Origin: Oceaniferula marina
Lineage (GTDB): Bacteria; Verrucomicrobiota; Verrucomicrobiia; Verrucomicrobiales; Akkermansiaceae
Length of the DNA: 64,000 nucleotides
Assembly: GCF_013391475.1 (NCBI RefSeq)
Contig: NZ_JACBAZ010000003.1
Span: 434,001-498,000, forward strand
Direction of reading: 5' to 3'
Shown piece after piece: positions 54,341-63,701 of the stretch (positions are counted from its first letter, which is position 1; each line of letters begins with the position of its first letter). The translations under genes and the position numbers were made by a program. A model generated the notes under the pieces. It was not told the origin of the DNA and did not search any database. It saw nothing but the letters and a program-made list of their open reading frames with translations.

Positions 54341-54604
54341 TTATTCGTAGTGTGTCCAGAGCCTCAAAACTCTGATAACCCCTTCATTCTCATCAACCGA
54401 GTAGACCAGTCGATGCTGAATATTGATACGTCGAGAATACGCCCCCTTAAGATCCCCCACTAGCGGCTCAAAAGGCGGAGGGTCAGCAAATGGGTCTTCG
54501 GCTATAACCTCAAGCAGTTCCTTAGCTTTCTTCGCCATGTGAGTGCCCTTAAGTTTTTTAGCGTCCTTTTTGGACTGACGCGTATAAACCAGCTTATAAC
54601 TCAC
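54341..54604 (-). CDS. yoeB: YoeB-type ribosome-dependent mRNA interferase toxin
   Basis: An 87-residue toxin starting at GTG 54604, whose GTGA overlaps the antitoxin stop. An in-frame upstream ATG (54625) lies inside the antitoxin gene and is rejected. Catalytic residues of YoeB are present: Glu46 in PFEPL, Arg65 in NIQHRLVY, His85-Tyr86 in LWTHYE. It cuts mRNA at the ribosome A site when free of antitoxin. Confidence 0.93.
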   Translation of the reverse strand: MSYKLVYTRQSKKDAKKLKGTHMAKKAKELLEVIAEDPFADPPPFEPLVGDLKGAYSRRINIQHRLVYSVDENEGVIRVLRLWTHYE

Positions 54605-54843
54605 AGATCGATCTCCTCTGAACAATCATCAATATTCTCGGCCATCCCCTGAATGATTGAATCTCTCATTCCCGGAATCCCAAGCAGATAAATAGTCTCT
54701 TGAATGGCTCGCCAATCATCCTCGGCGACCAAAACAGCATTGCCGCGCTTGCCCGTGATCTGAATAGGCTCATGCGTAGACTGTGCTGAATCTATGATTC
54801 TATATAGATCTGAGCGTGCTGATGTCGCTGTAATTGTCCTCAT
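54601..54843 (-). CDS. yefM: YefM/Phd-type antitoxin
   Basis: An 80-residue antitoxin from ATG 54843 (MRTITATSARSDLYRIID), the usual YefM start. TGKRGNAVLVAEDDW-AIQETIYLL is the Phd/YefM DNA-binding and dimer region; the acidic C-terminus (NIDDCSEEIDL) binds toxin. It precedes and overlaps yoeB, and probably represses its own promoter together with the toxin. Confidence 0.92.
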   Translation of the reverse strand: MRTITATSARSDLYRIIDSAQSTHEPIQITGKRGNAVLVAEDDWRAIQETIYLLGIPGMRDSIIQGMAENIDDCSEEIDL

Positions 54844-54947
54844 GGGTGAAGCGTGCGCTATAACGTTCGTTTTCGCAAGCTGATTCTTTTGCCCAATAAG
54901 GCTTAACGAATACCGCCATTCCGATGACTTCAGCCTCTCCAATGCTA

Positions 54948-57893
54948 TTACTGGGCTTCTTTGACTAGGAAATCATCGATAACAAAGAGTTTGCCGCTTT
55001 TTTTGTCCGTCCCCAATGTGAGGTAGTAGTCGCTGTGCTTGCCTGTTTTGAACGTGGCGGTGAAGGTGCCTTTGCCCTTGGGGATAGCTTTGTTGAGGGT
55101 GGTGGCAGCCTCGCCTCCATCCTTGCTTTTGGCGGCTATGAACCGTCCTTCCGCATTCTCATTAAGGTATTCGAAGCGGATCGTGTATTCCGTGTTTGGT
55201 TTTAGTTTGAGCGTCGACTGAAGCGTGCGGTAAATCTCACCGGTTTTTCCTTCGTTGAGGTTTTTCAAAGAAAAATTTCCGTTGATGGTATCTTTGGTTT
55301 TCCCCGGATTCAGCTCGGAGAGGTGAGTATGATCGGTTCCATTCGCGGCAACAAACGGCCCCCATTGCTCATCCACATGTTCAAAGTCCTCAAAAACCAA
55401 TGCGTTTTTACGGTCGGTTTTCCCTTGAAGCTCAATGATCCGAACATCGTCGAACCGTGCAGATGATCCCGCGTCACCCTGCTCGGCCCAAAGCATGAGA
55501 TTCACCTTCCCTCCCCCTTTGGGGGCATCAAATTCAACGGCAAGGCGCTGGAAGGTCGTACCTTTATACTTCAAGCGACCTTCGGAACGAACGTGGTCGG
55601 TCCGGTCCACCCAGTTACTCAGCATTTTTTGTCCCGGGGCGTTCACCCCGATCGAGGCCTTACGTCCTCCGGTCACCTTCACCCAGACAGAGGCGGTGTA
55701 GGTCGTCCCGGATTTTAACCCGCTGATCGTCTGGGAAACGCCGACCGCTTTGGCATCACCCGATTTGCCGGAGTCCAAACTCAGCATCGCGTTGGCATGG
55801 GCATCCACCACAATCTTGGCCTCTCCCGTGCTTCCCTCGCTTTGCTGCTTCGTCCACGAATCAAAGGTTTCACTACTGAAGCCCGGGTCTTTCACATGTC
55901 CACCCTCACCCCAGATGACATTCTGGGCAGGAGCTGCTGCCGGATAAAGAACATACGGCGTATTGGGCTCGGCCAGAATACCTACCTTACCATCAACCAC
56001 GGAGAGATCTTGGACAAACTTACGACCCAAACGCGTGAGTTGGTAGAGCTTGAGCGTTTTATTGTTTTTCCAGCTCTCGGGAAGCTCCCAGGTTCGGGTT
56101 TCGGTGCTGGTGCTACGGTAGTAGATTTTATCTTCCTTCACGGGGTCCCATGGAATGAACATGCTGTAACCATCGCTGAGAAGTACGCCGTCCCGGTAAA
56201 GTTTCCAACCGTTGGAATCTTCAACATGCACCTTACCCTCGAAATCGATGCGTTTGTCCGTCATCCTGGTGATCGGGAAATGCTGCATGTACTTGGTCGG
56301 TAGATTGGTTGTGAAGAAGGCATCCACCACTTTGTTAAAGTTGTAATTGTTTTCCCATCCGCCCACGCCAAAGGCCTTTGCTCCTTTCAGGAGTGGGTGC
56401 TGTTTGAAAATATCAGCGACATGGTTTTTTATGAAGCGAATCAGCTTGGTATCGGGAACCGCGTAGAGGTGGTGAGCCCAAAGTAACTGCCGCTCCATCG
56501 GTCCGAAATATTCGGTGGCGACCATCCAACCGTTGTCATTCAGTTTGCTGCCTAATTTGTGGGCAGCCCAGAAATCATTCCCGTAGTGATCGCCATACAC
56601 ATCCACATACACCCATGAAAGTCCCGGGAGCTCTTCATTCATCTGGTCAAGACGGGCATCCAGGCTGCCGGAAAGGATGTCTTTGCGGTAGTCCATTTTC
56701 AGAGCGCTGTCATACCATGACCACCCACCTTGGTATGGCACCCTAAGGATAGTGTCGCTGAAGTTTTTCGCCTCAGGATAGGATTCCGACACGTTAATGT
56801 GCACACCGGGTTTGATATTGTACTTCGGAGCATGTTTCAGAAACACCGAGAGGTCATTGAGTCCCCCTGCACGACGGTTGTAATTACCGGCACAGTCCGG
56901 GTGCGCGGCGTCATGCCCTTCCGATTGGTATCCTTTGAGCTGGATCATCTGTCCGAAGCCATCAAGCATCAAGTTCAGCTGCTTGGCATCTTCCAAGGCA
57001 CGCAAAAAGGGCGCTATCGCCACACTGCCACCATTGAAACTGATATACGAAATCGAGCTGCGAATGTCATCGGATCCCACCGGCTCGGGCATGTTCTTCC
57101 GGTAAGCAATCGCGCCGTCCTGCCAGTTGACGGTGCCGTCCCCATTTTCATCCGCTGTGATGAACACTTTCGACCAAGGAAGCGCAAGCGTCTCGGTATC
57201 AATTTCACGATACGTCCAGACACCATTCCAGATTGAATACCTTTTTTGATCGCCGCTCGCCGTCGTCTGTGCCCGGACCCGCTCATACTGGATGACATTG
57301 TTATCGATGCTGGCCGCAAGCTGACCGGTGTTGATGACCGCATAGCTTTGCTTGACCGGGGCTTTATCGACAGCTTTATCCGCAAGGGTGGTGAACTCTT
57401 CGGTGATTTTGTTCCAGTTGCCGGTTGTCAGGGCTGTGGCAAGTGCCGCATCGCTTTGGTTGCTTTGGATGGAAACGAGGGCATGATTGGGAAACTCAAT
57501 ACTCTTCACCTTGAACGCCCCCTTTTCATCCATATCAGAGACCTTCCACTGCAACACATTGCCGGCAACACTGAGGTCCACGCTCATGCTGAGCTTGAGT
57601 TTGGCGAAATCCAATTGATATCGGGCCTTGTCGCTGCCCATTTTGCGGAAACTCACTTTCGGAGTGTGCGCTTCCCCGTTGATCTTCACCTCGCTCAATG
57701 CGGCTTCCTGGCCATAAAGAACCGCTTTGCTCTCCTTCCATGTGTAGTCGATCACCCGCGGAAAGGCAGCGTCAATCTGCACATTCAACTGATCGGATTC
57801 GATGGTCTCGGACTTGGCACTGAGGGGGAAAGCACTCAGAAGGAAACCGGCGGAGCTAGAAAATACAATCGACTTCAAGAAGTGGGTTCTCAT
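54948..57893 (-). CDS. GH101 endo-alpha-N-acetylgalactosaminidase-like enzyme
   Basis: A 981-residue secreted enzyme from ATG 57893 (MRTHFLKSIVFSSSAGFLLSA, signal peptide); an in-frame ATG at 57983 is upstream of it and rejected. The N-terminal 280 residues are a beta-sandwich; the barrel begins near 280. GYQSEGHDAAHPD at 321-333, KPGVHINVSESYPEA at 361-375, YVDVYGD with nucleophile Asp431 and ATEYFG with acid Glu461 match GH101. Two C-terminal carbohydrate-binding-like beta domains follow (about 680-840 and 860-980). Family role: release of the core-1 disaccharide from mucin-type O-glycans. Exact specificity is inferred. Divergent from another glycosidase. Confidence 0.82.
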   Translation of the reverse strand: MRTHFLKSIVFSSSAGFLLSAFPLSAKSETIESDQLNVQIDAAFPRVIDYTWKESKAVLYGQEAALSEVKINGEAHTPKVSFRKMGSDKARYQLDFAKLKLSMSVDLSVAGNVLQWKVSDMDEKGAFKVKSIEFPNHALVSIQSNQSDAALATALTTGNWNKITEEFTTLADKAVDKAPVKQSYAVINTGQLAASIDNNVIQYERVRAQTTASGDQKRYSIWNGVWTYREIDTETLALPWSKVFITADENGDGTVNWQDGAIAYRKNMPEPVGSDDIRSSISYISFNGGSVAIAPFLRALEDAKQLNLMLDGFGQMIQLKGYQSEGHDAAHPDCAGNYNRRAGGLNDLSVFLKHAPKYNIKPGVHINVSESYPEAKNFSDTILRVPYQGGWSWYDSALKMDYRKDILSGSLDARLDQMNEELPGLSWVYVDVYGDHYGNDFWAAHKLGSKLNDNGWMVATEYFGPMERQLLWAHHLYAVPDTKLIRFIKNHVADIFKQHPLLKGAKAFGVGGWENNYNFNKVVDAFFTTNLPTKYMQHFPITRMTDKRIDFEGKVHVEDSNGWKLYRDGVLLSDGYSMFIPWDPVKEDKIYYRSTSTETRTWELPESWKNNKTLKLYQLTRLGRKFVQDLSVVDGKVGILAEPNTPYVLYPAAAPAQNVIWGEGGHVKDPGFSSETFDSWTKQQSEGSTGEAKIVVDAHANAMLSLDSGKSGDAKAVGVSQTISGLKSGTTYTASVWVKVTGGRKASIGVNAPGQKMLSNWVDRTDHVRSEGRLKYKGTTFQRLAVEFDAPKGGGKVNLMLWAEQGDAGSSARFDDVRIIELQGKTDRKNALVFEDFEHVDEQWGPFVAANGTDHTHLSELNPGKTKDTINGNFSLKNLNEGKTGEIYRTLQSTLKLKPNTEYTIRFEYLNENAEGRFIAAKSKDGGEAATTLNKAIPKGKGTFTATFKTGKHSDYYLTLGTDKKSGKLFVIDDFLVKEAQ

Positions 57894-57966
57894 CGCCACA
57901 GATATTCGTCGATGAACGTATATTATCAAGCGATAAGCATGGCGGCTAAATTTATGCCTGTTTGAC

Positions 57967-57989
57967 AAAAAAAGCCCCGCCACGCAGGG
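57967..57989 (-). terminator. Weak hairpin with T-tract on minus strand in divergent gap
   Basis: CCCTGC-GTG-GCGGGG (6-bp stem with one G-T pair) followed by seven T on the minus strand, 75 bases before the GH101 start. In that position it could attenuate GH101 transcription. Confidence 0.4.
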
Positions 57990-58060
57990 TAATGGATGGT
58001 TTTAGCTGCAACTATACGTTTTCGATTGTGTGATGACAGCGCTTGTATCATGCTGATGTT

Positions 58061-60310
58061 ATGAGATTTTCCAAAGCATTTTATTGGCTTGTATGCCTCA
58101 TGCTCCAGCACACTACCCACCCACTGCAGGCGCAGCATTGGAATTTCGCTCCTGAACGTGATGCTTTTTCTTCTGACTCCCTACTGGATTTACGTGAGCT
58201 CAACGAGCGCACGGCAGGAGAAAAAGGCTGGGTTCAAGTGACAGCCGACGGCGATTTCGCACTAGGCAACGGTCAATCGGTTCGCTTCTGGGCAGTCAAT
58301 ACAGGTGTGGCGCGCGATTTACCCTTCGTGGCCCGCCCTCGCTGGTCACAACAAGCGCCAGACCTCCACCATCACGCCCGCTGGTTGGCAAAGCGCGGTG
58401 TCAATATGGTCCGCTGTCACAGCCACATCAACCCGGACCTCAACAAACACCCCCACGCCAAGATCTCCGATGCCAATATGGCTGAAGTCGAGTGGATCTG
58501 GCGCACCGTCGCTGCCATGAAACAACAGGGCATCTACACCACGGTATCCCCCTATTGGGCCAACAGTATGAAAAGTGACGATCCGCACTGGGGCACCTCC
58601 TGGAACGGCAACCATCACGGCTTGCTCTTTTTTAACCCCACACTGCAGGCCGCCTACAAGGAATGGCTGCGTGTTCTCTTCACTACCCGCACTCCACATC
58701 TGGGGGGAAAAACCCTGGCCGAAGAACCCGCGCTGGCGATCTTCCAGATTCAGAATGAAGACAGCTTGCTCTTTTGGACCGTGCAAAATCTCGACGGCCC
58801 GGCCAAACAGATGATTGGTAAACAATTTGCCACCTGGGCCTCCACAAAATACGGCTCACTCAACAAGGCCATCACCACCTGGGGCGGTGGCTCGCTCAAG
58901 GGAGATGCTCTCGATGCGGGCGTGCTCGACCTGCAACTCGTCTGGCACCTGACCAGCGACGCCCAAAGAAAAGGAGCCAAACGAACCCCTCGACTCAACG
59001 ATCAATTGCAGTTTTTAACCGAAACCATGCACAGCTTTCACGTATCAATGGCCAGGTTTGTCCGCGAGGATCTCAACTGCCCCGTACTGATCAACGCCGG
59101 CAACTGGAAGACGGCCGATGACATCCTACTCAACGATGCCGAGCGTTACAGCTACACCGCAAACGAAGTGCTCGCCTGCAACCGATACTTTGGCGGGATC
59201 CACCAAGGAAAACACCGTGGCTGGGCCATCGTAAAAGGAGATCGCTACACCAGTGAATCGGTGACCGCCGGTGCACACCGCAAGTTTCCACTCAATCTCA
59301 AACAAGTCCACGGCCACCCCATGCTGGTGACTGAAAGCGCCTGGGTGTTCCCTAACGAATATGCTGCCGAGGCTCCCTTCCTCGTCAGTGTTTACAGTAG
59401 CCTGACCGGAGTCGATGCCTACTACTGGTTTGCCACCGGGACGGATGAATGGACGCCTCCCCAATCAGCCAACGGCTACCTCCCGTCACAGGGGAAATGG
59501 ATTTTTTCCACACCCGAGATGGCCGGGCAGTTCCCCGCCGCCGCACTGTCGTTCCGCCTCGATTATGTCCGCCGCGCAAAGCCCGCAGTCAGTGAACACC
59601 GCGCGTTGACGTCCATCTGGAATGGCCGAACCCCGGTCATCGCTGAAACATCAGGATTTGACCCCAACCGGGATGCCGGAGATATCGCAGCTGGATCCTC
59701 GGTGAAGAACGGCGTTGATCCTGCAGCCTTTTTTATGGGACCGGTCGAAGTGCACTACGGTTCTCCTGAAAAACACACACGGGTCTCCAATATTGCCCGG
59801 CACGTCAAAGGTGGCCGCATCCAGAGTCTAACTGGGGAAGTTTCACTCGATACCACCACTCGGCAATGCACGGTGAATGCCGCCCGCTGCCAAGGCGTAA
59901 CCGGACACTTCGGGCCGAATGCAGCACCCATACACCTGACCGATGTCGATATCCTATGCAAAAACCGACATGCCACCGTGATGCTTGTTTCCATGGACGG
60001 CAAAGCGATCCAACAATCGGGAAAACTTCTGGTTCAGGTTGGCACCCTTGCCCGGCCCAGCGGCTGGAAGACCCAACCGGTACAAATCAAAGCTGCTGGC
60101 GGCGGCCAGACAATCGATGGCCGGGAGATCATCGACTACGGTGGCCCTCCCTGGCAGGTGCGTAACGCGATGGTCCAGTTACGGGTTCGCAACACAGGAC
60201 TCCGCAAGGCCACCGTGCTCGACATGAACGGTATGCCTGTTCGAGATATTCCTCTAACTCAAGGCCGCTTCGATTTTCCTCAGGATGCGATGTACGTCCT
60301 CTTGAGGTAG
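58061..60310 (+). CDS. Secreted clan-A (GH5-like) glycoside hydrolase
   Basis: A 749-residue enzyme from ATG 58061 (MRFSKAFYWLVCLMLQHTTHPLQA, signal peptide). A TIM barrel with acid/base Glu233 in FQIQNEDSLLF and nucleophile Glu425 in MLVTESAW, the arrangement of clan GH-A. Residues 75-130 (FWAVNTGV, WLAKRGVNMVRCH) and 500-749 beta domains support a cellulase/beta-galactosidase-like enzyme. Exact family and substrate are not determined. The divergent GH101 gene suggests that both act on the same host-type glycans. Confidence 0.75.
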   Translation: MRFSKAFYWLVCLMLQHTTHPLQAQHWNFAPERDAFSSDSLLDLRELNERTAGEKGWVQVTADGDFALGNGQSVRFWAVNTGVARDLPFVARPRWSQQAPDLHHHARWLAKRGVNMVRCHSHINPDLNKHPHAKISDANMAEVEWIWRTVAAMKQQGIYTTVSPYWANSMKSDDPHWGTSWNGNHHGLLFFNPTLQAAYKEWLRVLFTTRTPHLGGKTLAEEPALAIFQIQNEDSLLFWTVQNLDGPAKQMIGKQFATWASTKYGSLNKAITTWGGGSLKGDALDAGVLDLQLVWHLTSDAQRKGAKRTPRLNDQLQFLTETMHSFHVSMARFVREDLNCPVLINAGNWKTADDILLNDAERYSYTANEVLACNRYFGGIHQGKHRGWAIVKGDRYTSESVTAGAHRKFPLNLKQVHGHPMLVTESAWVFPNEYAAEAPFLVSVYSSLTGVDAYYWFATGTDEWTPPQSANGYLPSQGKWIFSTPEMAGQFPAAALSFRLDYVRRAKPAVSEHRALTSIWNGRTPVIAETSGFDPNRDAGDIAAGSSVKNGVDPAAFFMGPVEVHYGSPEKHTRVSNIARHVKGGRIQSLTGEVSLDTTTRQCTVNAARCQGVTGHFGPNAAPIHLTDVDILCKNRHATVMLVSMDGKAIQQSGKLLVQVGTLARPSGWKTQPVQIKAAGGGQTIDGREIIDYGGPPWQVRNAMVQLRVRNTGLRKATVLDMNGMPVRDIPLTQGRFDFPQDAMYVLLR

Positions 60311-60358
60311 AAATCAGCCGTCTCAACTTGAATCCACACCGCGGGATGGCTGTCGAGC

Positions 60359-61369
60359 TTAAGTAATGGAAGTCACCTTCCAGTCCAGCGTCTCCCCAGC
60401 ATGCATGGGAACCACGCGATGGCCGTGCCCCTCATATGCTTGAGGTATTTCGAATGGGGTTTTCGTAACGGTCACCATTTTCTCGGCAGGTTTCACACCA
60501 TACTGCCGCTGGGCATTCTCGGAGATAAAGTCTTGAAGGTTTTCCAGCGCGCCATGTTGATCAAACAACTGGGCCAGTCGAGCGACAGCGAGAGGGGCAG
60601 TGAAGACACCAGCCGCACAACCACAACATTCTTTCTTGGAGATCGGGTGGGGTGCGGAATCGGAACCAAACATCAATTTCGGGTGAGCCCTGAGTGCAGC
60701 ATCCAATAATGCCTCGCGGTCTTCGGGTCGCTTCGCAATCGGCTTGCAAAACAAATGGGGGTTGAGCAGCCCACCGGCGACATCATCCAGAGTGATGATG
60801 AGGTGCTGGAGTGTGACCGTGGCACGTAGATTCTCATAACGGTCCAGGAGGCTCACGGCCTTCGCCGTCGTGATATGCTCCATCGTGATCTTGAGCTTGG
60901 GAAACTTGGTAGCGATATGTTCGTAAATGGAAAGAAACTCGGATTCACGATCCATGACAAAGCCATGGGTCTCACCATGGACCATCAATGGAATCTCCAT
61001 CTCCTCCATCATTTTGAATACATGCTCCACGGAATCAATTTGAGCCACCCCCGCTTCGCTATTCGTCGTCGCGCCCGCAGGATACAGTTTCATTCCGATC
61101 ATATGATCTTTGGCTGCGGCTAGTTCTGCTTCCGTATAATCCTTAAAGAAGAGCACCATATACGGGTCAAAGGCGTGCCCCTCCGTATTCGCCATGATAC
61201 GTTGCTTATAGGCTTGTAACATCTCAAGGCTGGTCACAGGTGGCACCAAATTGGGCATAATCACCGCTCCCGAAAAGGTTTCGGTCGTTAAAGGAGTGAC
61301 CAATTGCATCATCTCCGCATCGCGAAGATGAAGGTGCATATCCAAAGGTGCGCGTAGCGTGATTTCCAT
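60359..61369 (-). CDS. pyrC: Dihydroorotase
   Basis: A 336-residue PyrC-type (type II) dihydroorotase. Zinc ligands in DMHLHLRD at 10-17; likely carbamylated Lys in [17 protein letters not shown]; later His in VHGETHG and [17 protein letters not shown] carries the catalytic Asp. Pyrimidine biosynthesis: N-carbamoyl-L-aspartate to L-dihydroorotate. Convergent with the clan-A glycosidase, 48 bases apart. Confidence 0.95.
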   Translation of the reverse strand: MEITLRAPLDMHLHLRDAEMMQLVTPLTTETFSGAVIMPNLVPPVTSLEMLQAYKQRIMANTEGHAFDPYMVLFFKDYTEAELAAAKDHMIGMKLYPAGATTNSEAGVAQIDSVEHVFKMMEEMEIPLMVHGETHGFVMDRESEFLSIYEHIATKFPKLKITMEHITTAKAVSLLDRYENLRATVTLQHLIITLDDVAGGLLNPHLFCKPIAKRPEDREALLDAALRAHPKLMFGSDSAPHPISKKECCGCAAGVFTAPLAVARLAQLFDQHGALENLQDFISENAQRQYGVKPAEKMVTVTKTPFEIPQAYEGHGHRVVPMHAGETLDWKVTSIT

Positions 61370-61433
61370 GCCGCTACTTCGCCTAGATTGTCCGAGCCGT
61401 CAAGTGCGGAGCGTGATTACGGGATGGGCAGGG

Positions 61434-62453
61434 TTAAGCTGAGAACGAGTCTTGCAAGAGTTCGAGTGCTTCAGCTGTGTTTTTTTCTTCGGTCAAGTCA
61501 AAGACAGAGATGGCTCCATCAGCAGTTTCCACATTGGGATTGGCTAATATCGAGGCCGTTTTTTCCGCGCCGAACGTTTCGACTAAGTCTCTTCCAAAAG
61601 AAAAGTCTTCGGCCGTAAGGATGTTTTGTTGTTCAAAGTCAGACTGATAACGAATCAACTCGGTGAGAGCTTCAATTGGCCCCGCTGAGAGGTGGACTCC
61701 GTTCCAGCTGGAATTGACAGCCTTCAAGCCGTAGGCTTCCATGTTATCGAGAAGCGTTCGCCTGATGCTACCTGTTTGAGCGGCGTCAGGAGCGGTGGCT
61801 CCAATCAATGATTGGCGGGCTTCTTTCCAGCTGATGTCTCCGGTGAGTGTGAGAGCGACAATGCAACGTCCGGGTTGGGTGAAATGCTCCAACTGCCTCG
61901 GATGGAACCCGTTGACCAGATAGATCGCTTCACCGTCAAGCGTGATGGAGCTTGCGTAGGTTCCTCCGGCGAGTTTTTCGGCTTTGGTGTTTTGCCACAG
62001 ATAGTCCAATGAGACCGCTGATAATTCAGGGAAGCGTGCGATGATTTCGAGACCTCCCAGAACGGGTGCTGATGAGAAAGGTTCTCCGAAGATGGATTCG
62101 AATGTTTGTTTCGCTCCATCGGATGCCGCGGTTTGAACATCACGGGCGATTTGGTTGATCACACCATAATGCTGGGCAATGATGCCATGCTTTGAGAGAT
62201 AGCCAGCAGAGAGGACTCGAGCATTTTTCACCGTCAAATCAAAGGCTGTGATTTTCTCGAATATCATTGCCATGATTTGGCGCGTATCCAGCCCAGGCGT
62301 GTCTAAAAGTAACTCAGGCTTGATAAAGAAGAGAAATTCATTGCTCCCTTGCGCATCAGGGCTCTCATCAACCATTTGATTGAAGAGGTCGGTGGTGCGC
62401 GCTTGGTCGATGGAGCTAAGGATGTTATCTAAGTGCATATGGGGAGTGTCCAT
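61434..62453 (-). CDS. Divergent nucleoside-diphosphate-kinase-like protein
   Basis: About 339 residues from ATG 62453; ATG 62498 and 62438 are alternatives. Two parts look like the halves of an NDPK domain: FLFFIKPELLLDTPG near the start (family: IIKPDA...) and IGATAPDAAQTGSIRRTLL followed by NGVHLSAGPIEALTELI (family: GATNP..A..GTIR and the VHGSDS catalytic-His region). A catalytic-type His is kept (His269 from ATG 62498), but the residues around it differ from HGSDS and about 150 extra residues lie between the halves. No signal peptide. Function is therefore uncertain. Confidence 0.5.
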   Translation of the reverse strand: MDTPHMHLDNILSSIDQARTTDLFNQMVDESPDAQGSNEFLFFIKPELLLDTPGLDTRQIMAMIFEKITAFDLTVKNARVLSAGYLSKHGIIAQHYGVINQIARDVQTAASDGAKQTFESIFGEPFSSAPVLGGLEIIARFPELSAVSLDYLWQNTKAEKLAGGTYASSITLDGEAIYLVNGFHPRQLEHFTQPGRCIVALTLTGDISWKEARQSLIGATAPDAAQTGSIRRTLLDNMEAYGLKAVNSSWNGVHLSAGPIEALTELIRYQSDFEQQNILTAEDFSFGRDLVETFGAEKTASILANPNVETADGAISVFDLTEEKNTAEALELLQDSFSA

Positions 62454-62522
62454 GGTTCGGTGAGGGGAGCCAATGGTATAATGTGTTGATTTGCTCACCC
62501 CCTGTGGGGGATGAGGGAGGAG

Positions 62523-62915
62523 TTAGCGTATGGAAATGGTATAGTTGGTTTGTAAGATACTGCTGCCGGGCGATACGCTGATCTTATAATTCCAATATTT
62601 CATATTGTTGCTCGGTTTCGATGTGGGCGCTGTAAAACTCAATGTGTGGCGCGTTTTATTTTTGCTGCTTGATTTTAAATTTTCGGCCCTACGCCCCTGA
62701 GCAAGGGTCGTGTAAACAATAGAGACATTGGTTTTTTTGTCTGAAGAGACAGTGACTGTAAATCGTTCACCAGGTTTACATGCCACTAAATGGGATGTGG
62801 ATCCTGGAGATTTGACCCAGCCTTTTTTGCCGCTCACTTTACCTTCTAATGCGTAAGCACAGGTAGAGATAGCAAGAAGTGATAATAGCGAATAAAGAAT
62901 TGTTCTACGTTTCAT
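62523..62915 (-). CDS. Small exported protein of unknown function
   Basis: A 130-residue protein with signal peptide ending near STCAYA. The mature part is basic and Ser/Thr/Lys-rich, with beta-like alternation (YKISVSPGSSILQTNYTISIR). No family recognised. Starts 300 bases from the next gene on the same strand. Confidence 0.6.
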   Translation of the reverse strand: MKRRTILYSLLSLLAISTCAYALEGKVSGKKGWVKSPGSTSHLVACKPGERFTVTVSSDKKTNVSIVYTTLAQGRRAENLKSSSKNKTRHTLSFTAPTSKPSNNMKYWNYKISVSPGSSILQTNYTISIR

Positions 62916-63219
62916 GATGTTATTTTTCTTTGAATGTTAGAATTTCATTGCTTCAAGCGGGGTTTCCCTGAAGTGACAACCATGACGAAGGCAAGTTCGT
63001 GATTTTTGATATACGAACGACTTCAACTAAAGGAATGCATCAGAGTTTCTAATGCATGCATATCCTCTATCCCCTCCGCTTGACAAGACAATAACAAGAC
63101 GACTCTATCAATCGATTCCATCTTCTGCAGCATTTAGGATAAAAAAACCCCGCCGATCCTGGGGTGGACGGGCGGGGCTTGGGGAATGTTGCGCCGCAGA
63201 ATGCGGCTTGCGATGTGTA
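62916..63219. other. 304-base gap downstream of the remnant
   Basis: Contains the terminator at 63141-63177; no other feature is seen. Confidence 0.4.
63141..63177 (-). terminator. Intrinsic terminator (minus strand)
   Basis: CCCCGCC pairs with GGCGGGG around a 16-base loop, with seven T on the minus strand after the stem. It lies 43 bases beyond the MFS-tail stop, and would end the lipoprotein transcript. Confidence 0.8.
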
Positions 63220-63312
63220 TTACGCTTTCGCCTTGGTTTTCCCTTCGAAATGGTCTTCGATTTCTTCGAGGGTTTTGCCTTTGGTTTCGGGTAGGAAGTC
63301 GCCATCATACAT
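63220..63312 (-). pseudogene. C-terminal remnant of an MFS sugar-porter gene
   Basis: A 30-codon frame ends FLPETKGKTLEEIEDHFEG-KTKAKA. PETKGKTLEEIE is the C-terminal signature of MFS sugar porters (xylose/glucose:proton symporters). Its own stop and terminator are kept, but the upstream transporter is missing: upstream codons in the frame (SLRNAPTSAMYDGD) do not resemble the last membrane helix. It starts inside the lipoprotein stop region, so it is probably the scar of a deletion or insertion. Confidence 0.55.
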
Positions 63313-63628
63313 CGCTGAAGTTGGCGCGTTTCTCAGCGAGGTGCGCCTTGACTGCCTTGCGTGCGCGATGGAGATCGAGATCATCACAGGATCGTCCGCC
63401 GTTTTTCAGATTGCCGTTTTGGTCGAAAGTGCAGATGCATCCACCTTGGAAAACAATCTCAATATCACCGTTAGGCATAGTGCGGAGTTCAGGGGCGGGG
63501 CTCATATTCGCCTGTGTTGAGACTTCAGTCGAAGAAGGCGCCGTCGCATTTTCGGGGGGAGGCGCCACGCAGGACGAGGTAGCGAAAGACAAGCCAAGAG
63601 CCAGAAGCGGAATGAATAATTTAGTCAT
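63305..63628 (-). CDS. Small lipoprotein
   Basis: A 107-residue lipoprotein: signal MTKLFIPLLALGLSFA then lipobox TSSC. The mature part has PNGDIEIVFQGGCICTFDQNG with two cysteines, a third in RSCDDLD, and a basic helix at the end. Function unknown. Its stop overlaps the MFS-tail remnant, so its C-terminus may also have been altered by the event that made the remnant. Confidence 0.6.
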   Translation of the reverse strand: MTKLFIPLLALGLSFATSSCVAPPPENATAPSSTEVSTQANMSPAPELRTMPNGDIEIVFQGGCICTFDQNGNLKNGGRSCDDLDLHRARKAVKAHLAEKRANFSDV

Positions 63629-63701
63629 GGTTTTATTTTAGTGTGAATGAGGTATTTAATCCCTATTAATCCTTGTTGTTCCATTTCGTTCTTTAGATTG
63701 A

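Noticed and set aside
63108..63308. 66-codon basic frame (Lys/Arg-rich) as a gene
   Set aside because: It overlaps the terminator and MFS-tail remnant in another frame and looks like a frame-shifted reading of that tail.
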